The notes under the pieces: model-generated
Told to the model about the DNA's origin: nothing
Database searches by the model: none
Seen by the model: only the letters and a program-made list of their open reading frames with translations
DNA from: Candidatus Photodesmus blepharonis
GTDB lineage: Bacteria; Pseudomonadota; Gammaproteobacteria; Enterobacterales; Vibrionaceae
DNA length: 64,000 nucleotides
Direction of reading: 5' to 3'
NCBI RefSeq assembly: GCF_000731795.2
Contig: NZ_JGVK01000022.1
Location: forward strand, 1-64,000
Translations under genes and position numbers: made by a program
Shown here: piece after piece, positions 57,833-64,000 of the stretch
How positions within the stretch are numbered: the first letter of the stretch is position 1
How the letters are laid out: the number at the start of each line of letters is the position of its first letter

Positions 57833-58888
57833 TTAGATGATTGGACGTTGACTACGATTAACTAATTTTGCAAGTAGAGTTTCAGTTGATTGTCCAATTA
57901 CATCCGCAAGTTTATCCGTAAACTTTTTCTTTTGTGAATAGTGGATAGAGAGAACAGTCTTATCTTTGCAGGCTTTAACGACGACGTCATCAGATGTTTT
58001 AATTTCATCAACTAAACCCAGTTCTTTTGCTTTAGTGCCTAACCAATGTTCACCAGTGGACACTTTGTCCAAATCAAGTTTTGGACGATGATCATTAATA
58101 AAATTCTTAAATAAGACATGAACTTCTTCGAGTTCTTCCTTAAATTTTTTACGTGCTTTATCGTTGTTTTCACCAAACATAGTCAAAGTGCGTTTGTATT
58201 CACCAGCAGTCAGTTGTTCAAATTCGATATTGTGTTTTTTAAGGAGTTTATTGAAATTTGGAAGCTGAGCTATAACACCAATTGAACCAATAACAGCAAA
58301 TGGTGCCGAAATAATTTTGTCAGCAACGCATGCCATCATGTAGCCGCCGCTTGCTGCGATTTTATCCACTGATACAGTTAAAGGAAGGCCTGCTGATTTA
58401 ATACGGTTTAATTGCGAAGAAGCAAGTCCATAGCCATGGATTGCACCCCCACCCGTTTCTAGGCGCAACAGAACCTCATCTCCCTTGTTTGCAACAGCTA
58501 AAATAGCTGTTACTTCTTCCCTCAAGGAAGTAACCTCCTTCGCATCTATACTGCCATTAAAATCCAGTACAAATAGATGTGGTTCGTGTTTTAAATAGCA
58601 CTTTTCATGAGCAGTTTTTTTGCTCTCTTTTTTTTGCAGTTTTATTTGATCTTTCTCTCTCTTTTTTTTCGCTTTATATCGGGCTTTCATGAATACTTCA
58701 TTATGCAAATGATGTTCTAATTGCTCAATTGTTTCTTTGTATTGCTCGCTTAAATTGATAATTTCTAGTTCACCTTTTATATTACTTTTATTACTGATTG
58801 CCCTTGTAATAACTATTATTGCAATAATAACAGCAACAATAGTCGCAATTTTGGCTAAAAATAGGCCGTAGTTTAAGAAAAATTCCAA
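57833..58888 (-). CDS. sohB: Inner-membrane serine protease SohB
   Basis: A signal-peptide-peptidase (S49) family protease. A single N-terminal membrane segment (FLAKIATIVAVIIAIIVI) is followed by a long Lys-rich segment and the protease domain. The catalytic Ser lies in IAASGGYMMACVADKI and the Lys in AGEYKRTLTMFGENN. I choose the TTG at 58888 (MEFFLNYGLFLAKI): GAGGAA lies six bases upstream and vibrio SohB begins the same way. An ATG at 58912 would add eight residues over that site. The product is about 351 residues. It is divergent from yciK, as in E. coli. Confidence 0.93.
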   Translation of the reverse strand: MEFFLNYGLFLAKIATIVAVIIAIIVITRAISNKSNIKGELEIINLSEQYKETIEQLEHHLHNEVFMKARYKAKKKREKDQIKLQKKESKKTAHEKCYLKHEPHLFVLDFNGSIDAKEVTSLREEVTAILAVANKGDEVLLRLETGGGAIHGYGLASSQLNRIKSAGLPLTVSVDKIAASGGYMMACVADKIISAPFAVIGSIGVIAQLPNFNKLLKKHNIEFEQLTAGEYKRTLTMFGENNDKARKKFKEELEEVHVLFKNFINDHRPKLDLDKVSTGEHWLGTKAKELGLVDEIKTSDDVVVKACKDKTVLSIHYSQKKKFTDKLADVIGQSTETLLAKLVNRSQRPII

Positions 58889-58979
58889 TGTTATTTCCTC
58901 GATCACATCCAAACTGATATATTGTAACCATCTTATTGTTAAGACTTAAAGTAGAAAATGATAATTAAAGGAATATATC

Positions 58980-59720
58980 GTGAATTATTTTGTTTCTTCG
59001 GAAGCTTTAAAAGATAAGGTGATTTTAGTTACTGGTTCTAGTGCTGGTATTGGTAAGGAGGCTGCTTTTAGTTTTGCCAGTTATGGTGCTGTTGTTATTT
59101 TGCTTGGTCGCACAATTAATAGTCTGGAGAAAATTTATGATCAAATCGTATCAGCAGGATATTCCCAACCGGTTATTGTTCCTCTAGATATGAAAGGAGC
59201 AACCAAAAAAAATTATATCGATATGATTGCAATTATTGAAGATCAGTTTGGTCGTTTGGATGGTGTTTTGCAGAATGCAAGCATTCTTGGCGATCTTAGT
59301 CCATTTGAGCAAATTGGTGAAGACTCCTACGATGATGTTATGCAGATTAATGTGAAATCGCAATTTTTGCTTGTTCAGGCGGCCTTGCCTCTTCTCCGAA
59401 AATCAGATGATGCGCGTATTATTTTTACATCATCTACTGTGGGCCATAGAGGTCGTGCTTTTTGGGGACCCTATGCAATATCGAAATTTGCTACAGAGGG
59501 TATGATGCAAGTGTTGGCTGACGAATTAATTAGTACTTCCATTCGTGTTAATGCTATTAATCCTGGTAGTGTTCGTACAAGCATGCGTGCAAAAGCCTTT
59601 CCTGATGAAGACTCTAGTTTGTTGAAAGAACCTAAAGATATTATGTCGTTATACTTATATCTAATGGCTCCAGAAGGAAAGCAAGTGCATGGCCAGTGTC
59701 TCGATGCCCAGATAAAATAA
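58980..59720 (+). CDS. yciK: YciK family short-chain dehydrogenase
   Basis: A cytoplasmic NAD(P)-dependent oxidoreductase of unknown substrate. The 246-residue protein has VTGSSAGIGKEAA (nucleotide binding), LQNASILG, the catalytic Tyr and Lys in YAISKFA and RVNAINPGSVRT. Its N-terminal LKDKVILVTG and the WGPYAISK segment match YciK. The start is GTG at 58980 with AAAGGA eight bases upstream. The divergent sohB-yciK pair is conserved in enterics and vibrios. topA, usually nearby, is absent. Confidence 0.93.
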   Translation: MNYFVSSEALKDKVILVTGSSAGIGKEAAFSFASYGAVVILLGRTINSLEKIYDQIVSAGYSQPVIVPLDMKGATKKNYIDMIAIIEDQFGRLDGVLQNASILGDLSPFEQIGEDSYDDVMQINVKSQFLLVQAALPLLRKSDDARIIFTSSTVGHRGRAFWGPYAISKFATEGMMQVLADELISTSIRVNAINPGSVRTSMRAKAFPDEDSSLLKEPKDIMSLYLYLMAPEGKQVHGQCLDAQIK

Positions 59721-59769
59721 CTTGGTTTCAATTTTGTATTCTTAGCTATTTTTCATGTTTGTGCCTAAT

Positions 59770-60987
59770 TTAACTAAATTGATAGCTTTCTGGTACAACT
59801 ATTATACCGTTTTGAGAGATATAAAAGCGTTTTGAATCTTCGAGTTTATTGAATCCTATTTTTACATAAGGAGGTATAGTTACATGCTTATCAATGATAC
59901 AATTCACAAGTTGGCAACCTTTTTCTAAGGTAACATCATCGAATAAAACACTATCAATGACAGTCGCATTATCATTAATTCGTACATTCGACGAAATTAC
60001 CGAATTCTGTACTAAACCACCAGAGTTGATGACACCATTAGCGATCATTGAGTTAATAAATATTCCTTCGTTTCCAGTTACAGATGATACTGTTTTGGCG
60101 GGAGGAAACTGAGTTTCATAGGTATGGATAGGCCAATTTTGTTGATACAAGTTCATAGGTGGAATTGGTTTTAGAAGATCCATGTTCGCATTATAGAAGG
60201 AATCAATAGTGCCTATATCACGCCAATAACAATTTTTAGCAACTCTACCTAGACTATTACAAAATTTATAGGCATGAACATTTTGTTTTTTGATTAAGAG
60301 TGGTATAATATCCCTCCCGAAGTCATGGCTTGACTGGCTGTTTTCAGAATCTTCAATTAACGCACTATATAGCGTGTCCATATTAAAGACATATATTCCC
60401 ATTGATACTAAACTTCTATTAACGTCGTTTCGGATGGATGGAGGATTTACAGGTTTTTCAATAAAAGAGATTATTTGATTTTGATTATTTGTTGTCAAAA
60501 CACCAAATGAAACTGCTTCGTTTTTTGCCATGTCCATACAAGCTACCGTTACCTCGGCACCTTCGGACTTATGTTGCTTAAGCATGGGCATGTAGTCCAT
60601 ACGATAGATATGATCTCCGGAAAGTATGATAACATACTCAGCATGACTACGAGAGAGTAACCACAAGTTATGATAAATAGCGTCAGCTGTGCCTTCATAC
60701 CATTTATTACCTCTGCACATTTGTGGTGGAATTACTGATATGTATTCTCCTAGTTCTGAATTAAATACCGACCATCCATCACGCAAGTGTTTTTGTAATG
60801 AGTAGGATTTATATTGCGTGAGGACTAATATGCGCCGCAAGCCAGAATGTAAACAGTTGGTGAGTGTAAAATCGATGATACGATATTTCCCTCCAAAAGG
60901 AACAGCAGGTTTAGCACGATGGTTGGTAAGTGGAGTGAGTCGGGAACCGACTCCACCAGCTAGTATGATGGTCAATGTTTCTTGCAT
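59770..60987 (-). CDS. glgC: Glucose-1-phosphate adenylyltransferase
   Basis: Makes ADP-glucose for glycogen synthesis. The 405-residue product has the nucleotide-binding start [55 protein letters not shown] and FIEKP, followed by a left-handed beta-helix at the C-terminus. Length is normal and no motif is lost. Vibrios carry glgA beside glgC; neither glgA nor glgB is in this window. AAAGG lies ten bases before the ATG. Whether glycogen is made depends on genes elsewhere. Confidence 0.95.
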   Translation of the reverse strand: MQETLTIILAGGVGSRLTPLTNHRAKPAVPFGGKYRIIDFTLTNCLHSGLRRILVLTQYKSYSLQKHLRDGWSVFNSELGEYISVIPPQMCRGNKWYEGTADAIYHNLWLLSRSHAEYVIILSGDHIYRMDYMPMLKQHKSEGAEVTVACMDMAKNEAVSFGVLTTNNQNQIISFIEKPVNPPSIRNDVNRSLVSMGIYVFNMDTLYSALIEDSENSQSSHDFGRDIIPLLIKKQNVHAYKFCNSLGRVAKNCYWRDIGTIDSFYNANMDLLKPIPPMNLYQQNWPIHTYETQFPPAKTVSSVTGNEGIFINSMIANGVINSGGLVQNSVISSNVRINDNATVIDSVLFDDVTLEKGCQLVNCIIDKHVTIPPYVKIGFNKLEDSKRFYISQNGIIVVPESYQFS

Positions 60988-61366
60988 CTACATTTACCTT
61001 TTCAACATAAATTATATATGAGCTAATCGTTTACAATAGAGGGTAGTACAAGATTTAAGGCAAGAAAAATTTTTGCGTAAAATACAGAGTTGAGAAGAAG
61101 TTACATTAAAATCTTATGAAAAGATAGCAATTAAAGGTGAGATATTGTTTATCACTAAATTTTGGTTGTGATGCTTTAGCAGAGATAATGAAAATCGTAA
61201 TTTACTACTCAAAACTTTTTAGTTTCACTTAATTAGTACTATCTTTAAAAGAAGAAGTTTTTTAGAAAATGTAGTGGTAAGAACCGTTTTGCATAAGACG
61301 TTTGTTATACTGTCAACAAATAAAGTCTTATGATATGCGATTATTAAGGATAGTGAGGATAAAATT
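60988..61366. other. Divergent gap between glgC and acnB
   Basis: 379 AT-rich bases holding the leftward glgC and rightward acnB promoters. No gene and no strong hairpin. TATACT at about 61307 is a possible -10 of acnB without a convincing -35. Confidence 0.45.
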
Positions 61367-63973
61367 GTGCTTGAAACTTACCGTAAACACGTTCAAGAGC
61401 GTGCCGAAGAGGGAGTTGTGCCTCGCCCTTTAGATGCTAATCAAGTTGCTGCACTTGTTAAGCTATTAGAAAATCCTCCTCAAGGCGAGGAAAATTTTAT
61501 TTTGGATCTATTAGAAAATGCTGTTCCACCTGGTGTGGATGAGGCGGCCTATGTAAAGGCTAGTTACCTTGCTGCTGTTGCTCAAAGTGAAGTGAAATCT
61601 CCGATTATTAGTAGATTTAAAGCAGCTGAGATTTTGGGAACAATGCAAGGTGGTTATAATATTCAACCACTTATCATGTTATTAGAAAGTAGAGAACTTG
61701 CCCCAATTGCTGCTAAGGCATTATCTCACACCTTGCTTATATTTGACTATTTCTATGACATAGAAGAAAAAGCGAAAGCTGGGAATGCTTTTGCAATGCA
61801 AGTTTTAGAATCATGGGCTAATGCTGAGTGGTTTTTGTCAAAACCTAAGTTACAAAATAAAATTACTCTTACCGTATTTAGGGTATTTGGTGAAACAAAC
61901 ACTGATGACTTATCGCCAGCGCAAGATGCTTGGTCTCGTCCTGATATTCCACTTCATGCTTTAGCAATGTTGAAAAATGACCGCGAAGGGATCCATCCAG
62001 ATCGTCCAGGGGTTATTGGTCCCATTAAGCAAATTAAATCGTTGAAGGAAAAAGGTCATCAATTAGTCTATGTAGGTGATATTGTTGGCACCGGATCTTC
62101 ACGTAAATCTGCTGCAAATTCGGTACTTTGGTTTATAGGTGATAATATTCCCAATGTACCTAACAAGCGTACTGGCGGTTATGTGTTTGCTGGTAAAATC
62201 GCGCCTATTTTCTTTGATACAATGAAGGATTCTGGTGCTTTGCCGATTGAATTGAACGTTACTAAATTAAATATGGGGGAGACTATTGATCTTTATCCAT
62301 TAGAAGGTAAAGTTTGTACCCACAATAGTGCTGAAGTTTTAGCTGAATTTACTCTAAGAACTGATACTCTTCTTGACGAAGTGCAAGCAGGTGGGCGTAT
62401 TCCGCTTATTATTGGACGTGGTCTCACAGATAGAGCACGTCAATCTTTAGGTATGGAATCATCAGATGTTTTTTGTGGTGCTGCTATTGGAGTTAAAAAT
62501 TTTAATAAAAAAGGCTATACTCTCGCTCAAAAGATGGTTGGTAAAGCATGCGGTGTAGAGGGAATACGTCCTGGTGCTTATTGCGAACCTAAGATGACGA
62601 CAGTAGGTTCTCAAGACACTACAGGTCCTATGACACGTGATGAATTAAAAGATCTTGCATGTATTGGTTTTTCTGCAGATTTAGTTGTGCAATCATTCTG
62701 TCATACATCAGCTTATCCTAAACCAGTAGATATAGATACACATCATACATTACCCGATTTTATTATCAACCGCTCAGGCGTGTCTCTACGTCCAGGAGAT
62801 GGCGTTATTCATTCTTGGTTAAATCGTATGCTTTTGCCAGACACTGTCGGTACAGGTGGCGACTCACATACTCGCTTCCCATTGGGTATTTCTTTTCCTG
62901 CTGGATCTGGTTTGGTTGCATTTGCAGCTGCAACTGGCGTTATGCCGTTAGATATGCCTGAGTCTGTTCTTGTACGTTTTAAAGGCAACATGCAAGCAGG
63001 CATCACGTTGCGTGATCTAGTTCATTCCATCCCTTACTATGCTATAAAGCAAGGGCTGCTTACTGTAGGAAAAAGAGGTAAAATAAATGAATTTTCTGGT
63101 CGAATATTAGAAGTTGAAGGCGTTGAACATTTATCCGTTGAGCAAGCATTTGAATTATCTGATGCATCTGCAGAGAGATCGGCTTCAGGTTGCACGATCA
63201 AATTATCTCTAAAATCTATTGAAGAGTATCTAAATTCGAATATCGTCATGCTCAAGTGGATGATAGCGGAAGGTTACGGTGATCGTCGTGCGATTGAACG
63301 CCGTATTGTTTCTATGCAGGAATGGTTGTTAAGCCAAGAGCTTATGAGTGCTGATAATAATGCGGAGTACAGACATATAATTGATATTAATTTAGCTGAT
63401 ATTAATGAACCGATTCTTTGCGTGCCAAACGATCCTGATGACGTTCGTTTGCTTTCTGATATTCAAGGCACAAAGATCGATGAGGTGTTTATTGGTTCCT
63501 GTATGACTAATATTGGACATTTTCGTGCAGCAGGAAAATTATTAGAAAAATTTCATGGTCAATTAGATACTCGTTTATGGATTGCACCACCAACTAAAAT
63601 GGATAAAGATCAGCTAATGAAAGAAGGTTACTATAGTATCTTTGGTCGTGTCGGAGCGCGAATAGAAACACCAGGTTGTTCGTTGTGTATGGGAAATCAA
63701 GCTCGTGTGGCTGATAAAGCGACAGTTATATCAACTTCGACACGTAATTTCCCAAATCGTTTAGGAACGGATGCCAATGTATATTTGGCTTCCGCTGAAG
63801 TTGCATCTGTTAGCGCAATTCTTGGACGTATTCCAACCAAGAAAGAATACTTGGAATATACAAAACAAATAGACACAAATGCATCTGATATCTACCGTTA
63901 TCTTAATTTTCATCACATGCGAGAATATGTTAGTAAAGCCGACGCCGTAATATTTCAGGAACCAGTAAAATAA
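61367..63973 (+). CDS. acnB: Aconitate hydratase B
   Basis: Interconverts citrate and isocitrate in the TCA cycle. The 868-residue product matches E. coli AcnB (865) through its whole length: N-terminal HEAT-like domain (LDANQVAALVKLLENPP), swivel domain (NTDDLSPAQDAWSRPDIPLHALAM), and the aconitase domain. The three iron-sulfur cysteines are visible in GSCMTNIG and CSLCMGNQ. The start is GTG at 61367 (MLETYRKHVQERAEEG), with GAGGA eight bases upstream. It ends 27 bases before the window does, so the downstream context is not visible. Confidence 0.98.
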   Translation: MLETYRKHVQERAEEGVVPRPLDANQVAALVKLLENPPQGEENFILDLLENAVPPGVDEAAYVKASYLAAVAQSEVKSPIISRFKAAEILGTMQGGYNIQPLIMLLESRELAPIAAKALSHTLLIFDYFYDIEEKAKAGNAFAMQVLESWANAEWFLSKPKLQNKITLTVFRVFGETNTDDLSPAQDAWSRPDIPLHALAMLKNDREGIHPDRPGVIGPIKQIKSLKEKGHQLVYVGDIVGTGSSRKSAANSVLWFIGDNIPNVPNKRTGGYVFAGKIAPIFFDTMKDSGALPIELNVTKLNMGETIDLYPLEGKVCTHNSAEVLAEFTLRTDTLLDEVQAGGRIPLIIGRGLTDRARQSLGMESSDVFCGAAIGVKNFNKKGYTLAQKMVGKACGVEGIRPGAYCEPKMTTVGSQDTTGPMTRDELKDLACIGFSADLVVQSFCHTSAYPKPVDIDTHHTLPDFIINRSGVSLRPGDGVIHSWLNRMLLPDTVGTGGDSHTRFPLGISFPAGSGLVAFAAATGVMPLDMPESVLVRFKGNMQAGITLRDLVHSIPYYAIKQGLLTVGKRGKINEFSGRILEVEGVEHLSVEQAFELSDASAERSASGCTIKLSLKSIEEYLNSNIVMLKWMIAEGYGDRRAIERRIVSMQEWLLSQELMSADNNAEYRHIIDINLADINEPILCVPNDPDDVRLLSDIQGTKIDEVFIGSCMTNIGHFRAAGKLLEKFHGQLDTRLWIAPPTKMDKDQLMKEGYYSIFGRVGARIETPGCSLCMGNQARVADKATVISTSTRNFPNRLGTDANVYLASAEVASVSAILGRIPTKKEYLEYTKQIDTNASDIYRYLNFHHMREYVSKADAVIFQEPVK

Positions 63974-64000
63974 TGTAGTATAGCTTGCTGGCTTTGCCAT

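Overview
The window reads as part of the main chromosome of an AT-rich, genome-reduced luminous gammaproteobacterium of the family Vibrionaceae. Almost every protein is closest, from memory, to Vibrio or Photobacterium homologues (TrkA, Smg, Kbl, AlaS, AcnB, SohB, YciK). Gene blocks follow vibrio order with members missing, intergenic gaps are long, and several genes are eroded. A complete luxCDABEG operon in this setting suggests an uncultured luminous fish symbiont such as the flashlight-fish symbionts (Candidatus Photodesmus). That name is an inference; a free-living luminous vibrio would normally keep more genes. No insertion sequence, prophage or CRISPR array was seen.

Layout. Bases 1-28 are the 3' end of a tRNA, probably Asp. 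From 66 to 6952, on the minus strand, lie a secreted DUF2066 protein and the block def-fmt-rsmB-trkA-trkH. smg follows at 7464 on the plus strand, but the lysM and dprA genes that separate def and smg in vibrios are absent. Next come purH (-), aroQ-accB-accC (+), dsbD (-) and pyrB-pyrI (-).

The central feature, 16418-22846 (+), is luxC-luxD-luxA-luxB-luxE-luxG. It encodes the fatty acid reductase (CDE), luciferase (AB) and flavin reductase (G), which together recycle the aldehyde and FMNH2 substrates of light emission. No luxI, luxR or luxF is present. An 11-bp hairpin sits between luxB and luxE, and a hairpin plus T-run follows luxG. Only 24 bases after that T-run begins a ferric-iron ABC transporter (fbpABC), then a small outer-membrane protein and a glutathione peroxidase.

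From 28406 to 45274: pyrE, a eukaryote-like (type 2) isoleucyl-tRNA synthetase, kbl-tdh (threonine catabolism), a MetL that has lost its homoserine dehydrogenase half, rpmE, priA, uvrD, a membrane-anchored EEP-family protein, about 1 kb without a gene, and pfkA.

From 45352 to the end: alaA, an OmpU-like porin, an 847-base AT-rich gap where vibrios carry lysC and csrA, alaS, xthA, hrpA with a decayed 5' end, a small outer-membrane barrel, a rhombosortase-like rhomboid, sohB, yciK, glgC and acnB.

Taken together the window keeps information processing, central carbon enzymes, pyrimidine and purine steps, fatty-acid initiation, iron uptake and light production. Methionine biosynthesis and competence genes, and the N-terminus of HrpA, are being lost. 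The observations most worth checking are the type-2 IleS, the truncated MetL beside the missing metB/metJ (and missing lysC after alaS), the eroded hrpA start, and the hairpins and possible operators that shape lux and lux-iron expression.
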